Shown: positions 1 through 9,250, counted from the stretch's first letter. The stretch: 64,000 nt of DNA from Belliella baltica DSM 15883 (GCF_000265405.1 NC_018010.1:2129501-2193500), one strand, 5' to 3'. Notes: generated by a model from the letters alone, not told the origin. A program made the numbers and translations.

Positions 1-18
1 CTGTCATGCGAGATTCCA

Positions 19-33
19 CCCCGATTATCGGGG
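19..33. repeat. Short CCCCGA/TCGGGG palindrome
   Basis: CCCCGATTATCGGGG is a near-perfect palindrome followed by CAGG, just upstream of norB. It belongs to a family of short palindromes with a CCCGA...TCGGG core seen at several other places in this window (2395, 51041, 51341, 52034, 54736). It lies in what should be the norC-norB gap. Confidence 0.55.
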
Positions 34-68
34 CAGGTTATGACCATTGTAAACAAAAAAACAAACAC

Positions 69-1424
69 ATGAAATATAAATCACAACAGGTAGCCTACTG
101 GTTTTTTGCCTTATGTATGCTGCTCTTCGCTCTACAGATCGTCTATGGATTTATCATGGGATTTGCCAGAATCGGCATGGATGGACTCCATGACTGGATT
201 CCCTTCAATACCGCGAGGGCGGTTCATACCAATTTATTGGTTGTTTGGTTGCTGACCGGATTTATGGGTGCAGCATATTACATCATTCCGGAAGAAGCCC
301 AAAGGGAACTCGTCAGTGTAAAACTGGCTTACGTGCAGCTGATTTCTCTGGCTGTGGTTGGGGTGGCTGCCATCACAGGTTACCACTTTAATATTTGGGA
401 GGGAAGGAAATTTCTGGAAATTCCACGTGAATTGGATTATCTGGTAGTCGTCAATGTACTGCTCTTTTTAGGGATCATACTAGCTACTTTGTTTAAAGGG
501 AAAAGGCAGACTACTACAGCATTGGTCATGACCATGGGGCTGGTATTTGCTGCGCTTTTGTATCTTCCTGGAATGATCTGGTTTGATTCACAGGTGACTG
601 ACTCCTTTTTTAGATGGTGGGTAGTTCATCTTTGGGTAGAGGGTGTTTGGGAACTGATCATGGGCGGAATATTAGCCTTCCTTCTGATCAAATTGACAGG
701 GGTAGATAGGGAAGTCATTGAAAAATGGCTTTATGTGATTGTTGGTTTGACCTTCCTGTCAGGAATTCTTGGTACAGGTCATCACTATTATTACATCGGT
801 GTCAACAAAATCTGGTTGGTCGTAGGGGGAGTATTCTCTGCCTTGGAGCCACTTGCATTCTTGGCCATGGCCTTGTTTGCAGTCTATATGTACCGCAAAG
901 GTGAGAAAAACCACCCCAACAAAATAGCCCTTTTCTGGACTATCGGAGCGGCTATTGTTTCTTTTATCGGTGCAGGGTTGCTGGGCTTTGCCCATACACT
1001 TCCTCAGACCAATCTCTACACCCACGGTACTTTGGTAACGGCTATGCATGGGCATTATGCTTTCTGGGGTGCTTATGTGATGATTGTATTGGCCATCATC
1101 AGTTATGCCATGCCTAATATCACCGGCAGAAAACGACATGACAAAACCAACGGGCATCTTGCTTTCTGGCTGTCAAATATCGGTATGCTCGGGATGGTGG
1201 TAGCACTTGGAGTTGCAGGTGTAGTACAAGTCTATCTGGAAAGAAGACTCAGCATGGATTTTATGGTGGCTCAGGAAGAAGTCAAAATCCACTTTGTGGT
1301 CATGCTGCTTTGTGCTACCATGTTTGCAACCGGAATCGGAATCTATATTTATGAATTTATCAAATATGGTAGGCCTACTGATGAAGCACTAACCAAAAAT
1401 GAAGAAGCTGTTTTGGTTAGTTAA
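69..1424 (+). CDS. norB: Nitric oxide reductase catalytic subunit NorB (cNOR type)
   Basis: Reduces two NO to N2O at a haem b3/FeB centre in the inner membrane, using electrons passed through the NorC cytochrome. The 451-residue protein is almost entirely membrane segments (about 12), the usual length for cNorB, and lacks the N-terminal extension of quinol-dependent qNor. Visible ligands are the low-spin haem His in AVHTN (about residue 53), the His/Glu pair in HLWVEGVWEL, the paired His in GHHYYYIG and the His cluster in HGTLVTAMHGHYAFWG. I start at ATG 69; an in-frame extension to position 6 runs through a palindrome and adds non-conserved residues. norC is expected just upstream of the window. 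First of a norB-Q-D-E-F series. Confidence 0.93.
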   Translation: MKYKSQQVAYWFFALCMLLFALQIVYGFIMGFARIGMDGLHDWIPFNTARAVHTNLLVVWLLTGFMGAAYYIIPEEAQRELVSVKLAYVQLISLAVVGVAAITGYHFNIWEGRKFLEIPRELDYLVVVNVLLFLGIILATLFKGKRQTTTALVMTMGLVFAALLYLPGMIWFDSQVTDSFFRWWVVHLWVEGVWELIMGGILAFLLIKLTGVDREVIEKWLYVIVGLTFLSGILGTGHHYYYIGVNKIWLVVGGVFSALEPLAFLAMALFAVYMYRKGEKNHPNKIALFWTIGAAIVSFIGAGLLGFAHTLPQTNLYTHGTLVTAMHGHYAFWGAYVMIVLAIISYAMPNITGRKRHDKTNGHLAFWLSNIGMLGMVVALGVAGVVQVYLERRLSMDFMVAQEEVKIHFVVMLLCATMFATGIGIYIYEFIKYGRPTDEALTKNEEAVLVS

Positions 1425-1554
1425 AGCCTTCATTTTAATTCTCAAACAGGAAAATAGGCCATCGGTCTGTTTCTTTATCAGATTTGCCGATTCCTGATTT
1501 TAGCTGGATTGTCTCTTCTGGCAGCCCGGCTTTCAAAACTCAAAACTCAACATT

Positions 1555-2334
1555 ATGGTCATCGAAGCACCTTATTATCATCAGACACATCAGGAATCGG
1601 AGGTTTTTTTACAAACCTTCCAAAACCGCATGCCTTTACTGCTAAAAGGGCCAACAGGAAGTGGGAAATCCCGGTTTGTGGAATATATGGCCCACACAAC
1701 AGGTCAGAAACTGATCACTATTTCCTGCCATGAAGAAACATCCTCTACGGATTTGATAGGTAGGTTTATTATCAAAGGAGCTGAAACGGTATGGATAGAT
1801 GGCCCACTGACCACCGCTGTTAGAGAAGGAGCCATCCTTTACCTGGATGAAGTGGCAGAGGCCCGGCCCGATGTGATTGTTGCGATCCATTCTTTGACAG
1901 ACCATAGAAGAGAGCTGTTTATAGATAAATTGGGAGAGACGGTAAAAGCGCACGAAAACTTTATGTTGATTGCTTCCTTCAATCCAGGTTACCAAAGAGG
2001 TTTCAAAGAGCTGAAACCTTCCACAAGGCAACGTTTTGTGGCTTTGAGCTTTGGTTATCCAACAGCAAAAATTGAAACAGAAATTCTTGTCAACGAAACT
2101 GGAGTGGAGCAGGATATTGCCAAAAAGCTGGTGGCTATAGGTGGTAAAATCCGGAATCTTACCGAATTGGGTTTGACAGAAACGGTTTCTACCCGCTTGT
2201 TGGTGGATGCGGCTAAACTGATCAATAGTGGTCTACCCAAGAGGCTTGCCTGTCATGTGGCGATTGTCGAACCCCTTAGCGATGATGCACAGACCATTGA
2301 GTCTATGAAGGATTTGGTGGATTTGATGATATGA
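1555..2334 (+). CDS. norQ: NorQ/CbbQ-type MoxR AAA+ ATPase
   Basis: MoxR-family AAA+ ATPase needed for activation or metal insertion of NO reductase, acting with the VWA protein NorD. The 259-residue protein has Walker A GPTGSGKS near residue 33, Walker B ILYLDEVAEA near residue 97, a sensor-like LIASFNPGY segment near residue 145 and the C-terminal region typical of CbbQ/NorQ. It follows norB after a 130-base gap with no clear terminator. The function is well supported by position between norB and norD. Confidence 0.92.
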   Translation: MVIEAPYYHQTHQESEVFLQTFQNRMPLLLKGPTGSGKSRFVEYMAHTTGQKLITISCHEETSSTDLIGRFIIKGAETVWIDGPLTTAVREGAILYLDEVAEARPDVIVAIHSLTDHRRELFIDKLGETVKAHENFMLIASFNPGYQRGFKELKPSTRQRFVALSFGYPTAKIETEILVNETGVEQDIAKKLVAIGGKIRNLTELGLTETVSTRLLVDAAKLINSGLPKRLACHVAIVEPLSDDAQTIESMKDLVDLMI

Positions 2335-2394
2335 TATTGGAATAGGGTTGAAATATAATTGAAATATGCGGTGCGAAATCGGAGTGAAACGGAG

Positions 2395-2420
2395 ATCCCG
2401 AGAGCGAAGCGATTCGGGAT
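2395..2420. repeat. Short palindromic element between norQ and norD
   Basis: An imperfect inverted repeat with arms ATCCCGA and TTCGGGAT, inside the 117-base norQ-norD gap. Its core resembles the other CCCGA/TCGGG palindromes of the window. It could form a hairpin in the operon transcript. Confidence 0.5.
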
Positions 2421-2451
2421 AAAATTGAACTAAATAGAAATAAATCAGAAA

Positions 2452-4218
2452 ATGGGACTGGATATAGATGAATGGGTATATGGCAGGTTGGTTCGGTATT
2501 TTAAAAAAAGCCGACTGAAAGCCAAATTGGAAATGCACCAGAAGGTGGATTTGGAAGTAATCCGGCCAAGATTGACTTTTTTGGCCAGGGCCATTACCGG
2601 GAAAGCAATTGACATTTATCCTGCTGAAGCAGAGGGAGGTTTTAAAAACAATAATTTCTTCCTTCCCATTTCTTTTGCCGAGTTTCCAACTTGGGAAGAA
2701 AACCTCTATTTCTATTTTTTTAGAACACTTTATCTGAGCGCACAACAAGACCTAGGCTATAATTGGACTAAGGAAACGGACGATCTGATCCTTTCCCGTC
2801 AGATGGCCGAACAGACGGCTCCTGCCGTCATGGAAAAGTTAGCTGATGAGTTTAGGATTGCTGCCCAACTGCATGATAAAATAAAAAGCCATTTTGAGTC
2901 CAAGACCAAGCCCGGAGAGCAAGCGGATTTGAGTTTACTTTATGGAAAATGGATGTATGCTGACCCTTTGGCAGATGTAGATGATTCCCTTCAGAATTTT
3001 GACGATCGAACCAAAAAGGGCAAAGAAGAAAATCCAACAACCACATTGATGGCCAAAGCGGTGGAGGAAGTAAAAAACCTCACCATCGATAAAAAACAGC
3101 AGGAAGACTATGTTTTACTGCACAACTTTGAAAAGGTGGAAACGGCTGAAGAATCCAATGGGGTTTGGCGGGATTTTGATGGCAAAGACGAGTTGGAAGA
3201 CCATCAGGATGCATTGGAAGAGTTGAGCATGAAATTTACTGTCAGGGTGGATGACCCTGCGCATTCGATTTATCAGGCAGAATTTGTAGAAAATACTACC
3301 GTCTCTGAAAGTGCTGAGCGGGATGAAAAAGGCTTCCATTTGCTTTATGATGAATGGGATTTTAAAAAGCGGATTTATAAACCTGATTTTTGTAAAGTGT
3401 ATCCCCAAACTTTGGTGAAAACTGATTTGGACTATTACCGAAATACCATTTCCAAGCATGCAAATACCTTGTTGGGTTTACGTAAAATACTTACTTCCGT
3501 CAACAACAAAATGCAGCAGCAGCGCAGGCAGAATCAAGGGGATGAGTTTGATATAGATGCTTTGACGGATTTATTTACAGATGTACATGCCCGGAAAACC
3601 CCTGCTGAAAATATTTATCTCTCCAAAAGGAAAAAAGAGAAGGACCTTTCCATATTACTTCTTTTGGACGTGAGTTTATCCAGCGATGGTTATGCTGCCA
3701 ATAATCGGGTGATTGACGTGGAAAAAGAAGTCTCCCTTCTTTTCGGAGAGATTTTGAATGAATTTAATATCGATTTTTCCATTGATAGTTTTTATTCCAA
3801 AACCAGAAATTACTCCACGTACCTTACCCTTAAGGAATTTGACGAAAGCTGGAATTTAGGCAAACAAAGAATTGGGGCGGTCGAACCTCAAGGCTATACC
3901 AGAATTGGGGCTGCACTGCGTCATGCCGGTGCCAGGCTAGATCAACGGAAGACCAAAAACAAATGGGTAATCCTGATATCAGATGGCAAGCCCAACGATT
4001 ATGACCGATATGAAGGGAAATACGGCATTCAGGACATCAAGCAGGCACTACGCGAACTGAATGAGAGGCAGATACATTCCTATGCCCTTGCCATTGAAGC
4101 CCAAGCCAAATACTACCTGCCTCAGATGTTTGGACAAAATCATTATCAGATTCTGACCACACCAGTGGAGTTGTTAAGCTCACTGGTCAAGTTGTACGAA
4201 AGGATTAAACACCAGTAA
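2452..4218 (+). CDS. norD: NorD, VWA-domain activation protein of NO reductase
   Basis: Partner of the NorQ ATPase in maturation of NO reductase. The 588-residue cytosolic protein has a long charged N-terminal part and a C-terminal von Willebrand A domain with the full MIDAS: DxSxS in LLLDVSLSSDG near residue 403, Thr in GYTRIGAA near residue 480 and Asp in ISDGKPND near residue 508. Length and domain order match NorD/CbbO-type proteins. The stop codon is one base from the start of norE, implying co-translation. Confidence 0.92.
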   Translation: MGLDIDEWVYGRLVRYFKKSRLKAKLEMHQKVDLEVIRPRLTFLARAITGKAIDIYPAEAEGGFKNNNFFLPISFAEFPTWEENLYFYFFRTLYLSAQQDLGYNWTKETDDLILSRQMAEQTAPAVMEKLADEFRIAAQLHDKIKSHFESKTKPGEQADLSLLYGKWMYADPLADVDDSLQNFDDRTKKGKEENPTTTLMAKAVEEVKNLTIDKKQQEDYVLLHNFEKVETAEESNGVWRDFDGKDELEDHQDALEELSMKFTVRVDDPAHSIYQAEFVENTTVSESAERDEKGFHLLYDEWDFKKRIYKPDFCKVYPQTLVKTDLDYYRNTISKHANTLLGLRKILTSVNNKMQQQRRQNQGDEFDIDALTDLFTDVHARKTPAENIYLSKRKKEKDLSILLLLDVSLSSDGYAANNRVIDVEKEVSLLFGEILNEFNIDFSIDSFYSKTRNYSTYLTLKEFDESWNLGKQRIGAVEPQGYTRIGAALRHAGARLDQRKTKNKWVILISDGKPNDYDRYEGKYGIQDIKQALRELNERQIHSYALAIEAQAKYYLPQMFGQNHYQILTTPVELLSSLVKLYERIKHQ

Positions 4219-4219
4219 T

Positions 4220-4807
4220 ATGGATATAAAAATACATGCCATAAACCATAGAGACATTTCTTATCCCCCAGGTGGAATCCTGTTATGGATTATCATCATA
4301 TTGGAATTGGTCACTTTTGGTTTGGGGATTGGAGGTTTGGTTTATTATGGAAATTTAGAGCTGGAACTTTTTCATACATCCAGATTAATGCTCAATGCGC
4401 CGCTGGGAATGCTGAATACCTTGGTACTATTAGTGAGTGGATATTTTATGGCCGATACTGTTGCCAAGTTGAAATCTTGGGAGCTGGAATCTTCTAAGAG
4501 GAGTCTTTTGTTGACCATGCTTGGCGGCCTGGTATTCGTAGGTCTGAAAAGCTGGGAATATTATGAAAAGCTTTCATCAGACATAGAAATGGCAGATAAT
4601 ATGTTTTTTACTTTTTATTGGCTACTGACAGGTTTTCATTTGGCGCATGTGCTCGTGGGTTTGGTGATTTTGCTGGTAATCTGGATCAATATGAAAAGTA
4701 AATCTATGGCAGTAGAGCTGGCTGATGTTGAGTCTGGAGCTGCATTTTGGCATATGTGTGACCTGATATGGTTGTTGCTTTTCCCGTCACTTTATCTTGT
4801 GTTTTGA
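4220..4807 (+). CDS. norE: NorE-like haem-copper oxidase subunit III family protein
   Basis: Membrane protein of the cytochrome c oxidase subunit III family, 195 residues with about five hydrophobic segments. The family-typical features are a Glu-rich central helix region (KSWEYYEKLS) and the conserved HLAHVLVG segment, followed by FWHMCDLIWLLLF near the end. In nor clusters this subunit helps NO-reductase activity but is not essential. It starts one base after the norD stop. Confidence 0.88.
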   Translation: MDIKIHAINHRDISYPPGGILLWIIIILELVTFGLGIGGLVYYGNLELELFHTSRLMLNAPLGMLNTLVLLVSGYFMADTVAKLKSWELESSKRSLLLTMLGGLVFVGLKSWEYYEKLSSDIEMADNMFFTFYWLLTGFHLAHVLVGLVILLVIWINMKSKSMAVELADVESGAAFWHMCDLIWLLLFPSLYLVF

Positions 4808-4808
4808 T

Positions 4809-5051
4809 ATGAAAAATGAAAATTTATTTACGCTCTCGGTTTTGATAGGATTGACTTTGACTACTGCACTGATAGTCAGTTTTTGGGGAGATTCAAGGCT
4901 ACTGTCTCTTATGGTTATGGGAATCGCAGGGGTCAAGTTTTATTTGGTAGCCTTTGAGTTTATGGAATTGAGAAAAGCGCATGTTTTCTGGAAGATTGCA
5001 ACTATCATGGTAGGGATGTTGGTCGTGATAGTGGTGGGGATGTCTTTTTGA
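4809..5051 (+). CDS. norF: NorF-like small membrane protein (COX subunit IV family)
   Basis: An 80-residue protein with three membrane helices, resembling the small prokaryotic cytochrome oxidase subunit IV/NorF proteins found at the end of nor operons. Recognisable residues are the central KFYLVAFEFMELRKAH segment. The start at ATG 4809 lies one base beyond the norE stop; an in-frame ATG at 4797 would overlap norE and add MCFD. It ends the nor series; the 87 bases after it show no strong terminator. Confidence 0.82.
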   Translation: MKNENLFTLSVLIGLTLTTALIVSFWGDSRLLSLMVMGIAGVKFYLVAFEFMELRKAHVFWKIATIMVGMLVVIVVGMSF

Positions 5052-5138
5052 AATTCACTAATCGAGGGCTGTAGTGATTGAATAATTTTCTGAGAATCAT
5101 TAATTTAGTTCATTATTTTTTACTAAAACTTTTAAAAT

Positions 5139-5525
5139 ATGGAAATTAAGCAAGAATTTTTCCCTCTAGCAGGGGACACTGAAATTATCATTGGATTGGC
5201 AATCGAGGTACACAAGACATTGGGGATGGGGTTTTTGGAGGTGGTTTATATGGATGCTTTGGAGTATGAATTCAACAGGAACAACATTTTCTATGAGCGA
5301 GAAAAAATGTATGATGTCCCGTATAAGACAGTGATTTTGCCCCATAAGTTTTTTGCCGATTTTGTTGTTTTTGATTCTGTGATTTTGGAAATCAAAGCCA
5401 AAAGTTCAATTGCCAATGAAGATATGGCTCAAACGATCAATTACTTGAAATGCTCAGGATGTGAAGTTGGGTTGATTCTTAATTTTGGGAAGGTAAAGTT
5501 GGATATTAAAAGGGTATTGCTTTGA
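5139..5525 (+). CDS. GxxExxY protein
   Basis: A 128-residue soluble protein of the GxxExxY family; the family signature is visible as GFLEVVY near residue 32. The C-terminal half has a PD-(D/E)XK-like arrangement (FADFVVFDSVILEIKAKSS) ending with the typical LLNFG-type segment (LILNFGKVKLDIKRV). The function of the family is unknown; a nuclease fold has been suggested. It is followed at once by a five-unit repeat array, an association worth noting. Confidence 0.9.
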   Translation: MEIKQEFFPLAGDTEIIIGLAIEVHKTLGMGFLEVVYMDALEYEFNRNNIFYEREKMYDVPYKTVILPHKFFADFVVFDSVILEIKAKSSIANEDMAQTINYLKCSGCEVGLILNFGKVKLDIKRVLL

Positions 5526-5534
5526 TATTATTAT

Positions 5535-6052
5535 TGCCACGGAGGTTCGGAGGAGCACGGAGGGGGTGGTTAGTGGTACTTAGGATTTTATTGTTTTGAA
5601 ATATTTCTTCCGTGTTTTCGGTGCTTCGGTGGCAAGAGAATATTTGCCACGGAGGTTCGGAGGAGCACGGAAAGGGAGGGTTAGCGGTATTTAGGGTTTT
5701 ATTGTTTTGAGATATTTCTCCAAGTCTTTGGTGCTTCGGTGGCAAGAGAATATTTGCCACGGAGGTTCGGAGGAGCACGGAGGGGGTGGTTAGTGGTACT
5801 TAGGATTTTATTGTTTTGAAATATTTCTCCGAGCCTTCGGTGCTTTGGTGGCAAGAGAATATTTGCCACGGAGGCTCGGAGGAGTACGGATGGGGTGGTT
5901 AGCGGTATTTAGGATTGTAATGTTTTGAGATATTTCTCCGTGTCTTCGGTGCTTCCGTGGCAAAAATAGTTACCACGGAGACTCGGTGGAGCACGGAAAA
6001 GAGATTTACTTTTTTAGAATTTATTTCCGTGTATTCAGTGCTTCGGTGTCAA
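5535..6052. repeat. Five tandem copies of a ~110-base palindromic unit
   Basis: Units begin at about 5535, 5645, 5755, 5864 and 5971, so the period is 107-110 bases. Each starts with TGCCACGGAGGTTCGGAGGA-like sequence and ends with a near-complement (TCGGTGCTTCGGTGGCA), so each unit is itself an imperfect hairpin. The middle is a variable AT-rich stretch around TTTTATTGTTTTGA. The array fills the gap between the GxxExxY gene and nrdG; no coding capacity is credible. Confidence 0.9.
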
Positions 6053-6062
6053 GGAAAAAATC

Positions 6063-6740
6063 TCAGTTTCGCCAGACTAATTCAAGTTCGGGATAATCTG
6101 TGAATGCCAGGTTTGGCTTTTTGCTGTGAGGTAAGGTCTTGATTGTTTCTTTTTCGCCTACAAAGTGTTGTAAATAATATTTCCCCTTGTAGCCTTGGTC
6201 ATGAAGGAAACTAGCCATTTTCGAAAGCTTTTCAGCGTTGATCAATTCAGAATGGACAGTTGTCCTTATTTCAAAGGGAACATCGTGGCCTATCAATACT
6301 TCCAGACTTTCTCTAAACTGCTCAAATAAATCGGATTGAGTGATACTTTCAAAATCTTCTGGCAAAGCTTTGAAATCCAGTGCGACATAATCAACCAATC
6401 CTTCATAAAGCAAATCTTCGAGCACATGAGGACGGCTGCCGTTGGTATCTATTTTGACTTTCATCCCAAGGTGCTTTACTTCCGAGGCATAGTAGGGTAG
6501 GTCTTGGTGCATCGTGCACTCCCCGCCGCTGAAGACAACACCATCAAGCAGGTTTTTCCTTTTTTCTAAAAAGCTGAGCACTTCATCGAAACCGACCTTT
6601 CCTTTTCCCCTGACGATTTCAGGATTGTAGCAATAGCCACAACGCATATTACAGCCTGCAAACCAAAGGATGCAGGCTGTATGATCTGGATAATCCAGCA
6701 GCGTAAATGGGGTGATACTGTAAATCGGTTTTTTGACCAT
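6063..6740 (-). CDS. nrdG: Anaerobic ribonucleotide reductase activating protein (radical SAM)
   Basis: Radical SAM enzyme that generates the glycyl radical on NrdD for anaerobic dNTP synthesis. The 225-residue protein has the cluster motif CNMRCGYC near residue 30, the GGE motif in VVFSGGECTMHQD and the following DTNGS strand. It is the last gene of the nrdD operon, beginning five bases after the glycyl-radical ORF. Family members of this length lack the extra ferredoxin domain of pyruvate formate-lyase activases. Confidence 0.95.
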   Translation of the reverse strand: MVKKPIYSITPFTLLDYPDHTACILWFAGCNMRCGYCYNPEIVRGKGKVGFDEVLSFLEKRKNLLDGVVFSGGECTMHQDLPYYASEVKHLGMKVKIDTNGSRPHVLEDLLYEGLVDYVALDFKALPEDFESITQSDLFEQFRESLEVLIGHDVPFEIRTTVHSELINAEKLSKMASFLHDQGYKGKYYLQHFVGEKETIKTLPHSKKPNLAFTDYPELELVWRN

Positions 6741-6745
6741 TAAGT

Positions 6746-6916
6746 TTATTCTTTGAAATGGGTTCTCTGTTTGTGTTCCCCTTTTTTGCCAATGTTAAAA
6801 CTTTCTACAGGTCTGTGGTAACCCATGACCCGAGTATATACCAGACATTTCGTCCTTTTGTCTTTATGTTGGGAAAGTAGATTTTCGGTTTGGAGTTCTT
6901 TGATTTCAGTTTGCAT
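6746..6916 (-). CDS. Separate glycyl-radical tail of class III ribonucleotide reductase
   Basis: A 56-residue ORF too short for most gene callers. Its centre, KCLVYTRVMGYHRPVESFN, is the glycyl-radical loop that normally ends NrdD (RVxGY with the radical Gly), followed by a GKKGEHKQRTHF tail. The preceding gene stops just after the zinc-binding CxxC, where a normal NrdD would continue into this loop. The ATG at 6916 overlaps the nrdD stop (6906-6908) by 11 bases in another frame, and the stop lies five bases before nrdG. This arrangement implies translational coupling and a two-chain enzyme; a sequencing frameshift is the alternative. Confidence 0.85.
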   Translation of the reverse strand: MQTEIKELQTENLLSQHKDKRTKCLVYTRVMGYHRPVESFNIGKKGEHKQRTHFKE

Positions 6917-9020
6917 GTTCTTGTTTATTTTGGTTTAAATTATCTAATAGGATTTCATCGCATTTTGGGCAGAATTCATGTTCACCGTTGAGGTAGCCGT
7001 GAACCGGGCAGATGCTGAATACCGGGGTGACAGTTATGTAAGGCAGTTTAAAGTTGGAGAGTACTTTTTTGACCAGGTTGCGGCAAGCCTCTGCTGAAGA
7101 TACTTTTTCACGCATGTAAAGGTGTAAAACTGTACCTCCGGTGTATTTGCATTGGAGATCATCCTGTAGCATCAATGCCTCGAATGGATCATCGGTGTGG
7201 TCTACAGGAATCTGCGAGGAATTGGTGTAGTAGATATTTTCATTCATTCCAGCCTGAATGATGTCATCAAAGCGTTTTTTGTCTTCTTTAGCAAACCTGT
7301 AAGTAGTGCCTTCCGCAGGTGTTGCTTCAAGGTTGTATAGGTTACCTGTCGCCTCCTGATAGACTTTCATCTTCTCCCGGATATATTCCAGGATATCTGC
7401 CGACAATTTTTGCCCTGAGTCAAAGGTGAGATCATCCACACCGTCGGTGAAATTGAGGATCATTTCATTGATGCCATTGACACCGATGGTGCTGAAGTGA
7501 TTTCGGAAATGGGTAAGGTACCTTTTGGTATAAGGGAAAAGACCTCTGTCATACATCTCTTGGATAAATTGTCGCTTCTTCTCCAGGGTGGATTTGGCTA
7601 TTTCCAAAAGATGATCCAACCTTTGGTATAATCCCTCCAAGTTTCCTTGGTAGATATAGCCTAACCTTGCCATATTGATGGTGACTACGCCAATGCTTCC
7701 GGTCATCTCTGCCGAGCCAAAAAGGCCATTTCCTCTTTTAAGAAGTTCTCTGAGATCCAGTTGCAATCTACAACACATGCTGCGCACAGCATTGGGTTTA
7801 TAAGCATTTGGGTTTTCAACCTTATTACCTGATTCATCAAAGGTGTATTGACTTCCGATGAAGTTTTGAAAATACGAGGAGCCGATTTTGGCGGTATTTT
7901 CGAACAGCAGGTCGGTATTTTCTCCATACCAATCGAAATCTTCCGTGATGTTGACAGTGGGAATGGGGAAAGTAAATGGCTGACCATTGGCATCACCTTC
8001 TGTCATTACAGAGTAGTAGGCCTTGTTGATCATGTTCATTTCCTTTTGAAAATACTTATAGCTCAAATCTTCCAAGGTGTTTACACCTCTGCTTTTGGCG
8101 ATTTCCAGTAGTTTTTCATCTTGGATAAATTTGAACAAATGGATGTCATTTTTTGTAGGAATCTGATCTTTTAAGTCCTCCGGAACTACCCAATCCAAAG
8201 TGATATTTGTAAATGGAGACTGTCCCCACCGGGCAGGTACATTGAGGTTGTAGACAAAGGAGCGGATGGCTTTTTCTACATCCTTCTGTGAAAGTTGGTC
8301 TTTGAAAACATAGGGCGCCAGGTAAGTATCAAATGAACTGAATGCCTGTGCTCCTGCCCATTCACTTTGGAGGATTCCAAGGAAATTGGCCATTTGACCA
8401 AGTGCCTCTCTGAAGTGGGAGGGAGGCCGGCTTTCAACCCTGCCTCTTACACCATTGAAACCTTCATTGAGCAAAACTCTCAAACTCCAACCTGCACAAT
8501 ATCCGGTCAGACAATCCAGGTCATGGATATGTATGTCTCCATTGCGGTGGGCATAACCTTCTTCCTTGCTATAAACCTTATCGAGCCAGTAATTGGCGAT
8601 GATTTTTCCTGCCACGTTATTGACCAATCCGGCATTGGAGTAGGATGTATTGGCATTGGCATTGATCCGCCAGTCGGTTTGATGGATGTATTCTTCGATG
8701 GTCTGCGTGCTGTCCACGTAGGTTGTGTCTTCATTGAGTCCTGCCACATGCTCCCGTTGCATTTTGCGGGTATGCCGGTAGAGCATAAAGGAGCGCATGA
8801 CATCAAAATACCCGAATGCATACAATTCCTTTTCGATGATATCCTGAATCTCCTCCACTGCCCAAGTCGTTTTGGACTCTAAGTCTTTGAGAATTTTTTT
8901 TAGAATATATTTTTGATAGGGTTGGTTGACACTTTGAAATGCCTTAATCAAAGCGTCTTTAATTTTGAAAGATTCAAACAAAGCGTATTCTCCATTTCTT
9001 TTGATGACAAATTGGTCCAT
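6906..9020 (-). CDS. nrdD: Anaerobic ribonucleoside-triphosphate reductase, main chain
   Basis: Class III ribonucleotide reductase, making dNTPs without oxygen. The 704-residue protein has an N-terminal ATP-cone (FVIKRNGEYALFESFKIKDA), the barrel with the conserved segments HIHDLDCLTGYCAGW and NLNVPARWGQSPFTN, and a C-terminal zinc site with CPVHG and CPKC. It ends there: the glycyl-radical loop is absent and sits in the overlapping ORF 6746-6916. Transcribed divergently from the membrane gene at 9251 across a 230-base region with an Rrf2-type palindrome, and probably expressed under anoxia or nitrosative conditions (inference from context). Confidence 0.95.
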   Translation of the reverse strand: MDQFVIKRNGEYALFESFKIKDALIKAFQSVNQPYQKYILKKILKDLESKTTWAVEEIQDIIEKELYAFGYFDVMRSFMLYRHTRKMQREHVAGLNEDTTYVDSTQTIEEYIHQTDWRINANANTSYSNAGLVNNVAGKIIANYWLDKVYSKEEGYAHRNGDIHIHDLDCLTGYCAGWSLRVLLNEGFNGVRGRVESRPPSHFREALGQMANFLGILQSEWAGAQAFSSFDTYLAPYVFKDQLSQKDVEKAIRSFVYNLNVPARWGQSPFTNITLDWVVPEDLKDQIPTKNDIHLFKFIQDEKLLEIAKSRGVNTLEDLSYKYFQKEMNMINKAYYSVMTEGDANGQPFTFPIPTVNITEDFDWYGENTDLLFENTAKIGSSYFQNFIGSQYTFDESGNKVENPNAYKPNAVRSMCCRLQLDLRELLKRGNGLFGSAEMTGSIGVVTINMARLGYIYQGNLEGLYQRLDHLLEIAKSTLEKKRQFIQEMYDRGLFPYTKRYLTHFRNHFSTIGVNGINEMILNFTDGVDDLTFDSGQKLSADILEYIREKMKVYQEATGNLYNLEATPAEGTTYRFAKEDKKRFDDIIQAGMNENIYYTNSSQIPVDHTDDPFEALMLQDDLQCKYTGGTVLHLYMREKVSSAEACRNLVKKVLSNFKLPYITVTPVFSICPVHGYLNGEHEFCPKCDEILLDNLNQNKQEHAN

Positions 9021-9137
9021 AAGCTGGGTTGATTTGATAGTTTAAGTTCACAAAACTTTTTCAAGGTAGGGCCAATAGTATGCTTCAGAAATAGAAATGG
9101 TCATGTTTTGAGTTGAGATATATCATGAAAAATAAAT

Positions 9138-9157
9138 AAAAGATAAATTTATCTTTT
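9138..9157. promoter_or_regulatory. Perfect 20-base palindrome, candidate Rrf2/NsrR-like operator
   Basis: AAAAGATAAATTTATCTTTT is a perfect palindrome in the divergent nrdD/membrane-protein promoter region. Related sequences occur at 10470, 10817 and 12592. The AAGAT...ATCTT layout resembles known NsrR-type sites, and an Rrf2 regulator gene lies at 10859. Assignment to that regulator is inference. Confidence 0.55.
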
Positions 9158-9250
9158 AATAAAATCATGATACATTTGTCTTCAGAAACTAAAGGGAGTT
9201 ATGCTCTCTTTTCTTATCAAATAAAAACGGATAAAATTATCCGACTTACT

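Noticed and set aside
759..1157. Minus-strand ORF inside norB
   Set aside because: It lies opposite a well-conserved gene and has no recognisable protein features.
5535..6052. Possible CRISPR array
   Set aside because: The period is about 110 bases and the whole unit is repeated, including the middle; there are no short repeats with unique spacers and no cas genes.
6906..6916. Programmed frameshift joining NrdD to its glycyl-radical tail
   Set aside because: No slippery heptamer is visible at the overlap, and the second ORF has its own ATG; separate translation is simpler.
8367..8882. Plus-strand ORF inside nrdD
   Set aside because: It is a shadow of the conserved nrdD reading frame on the other strand.
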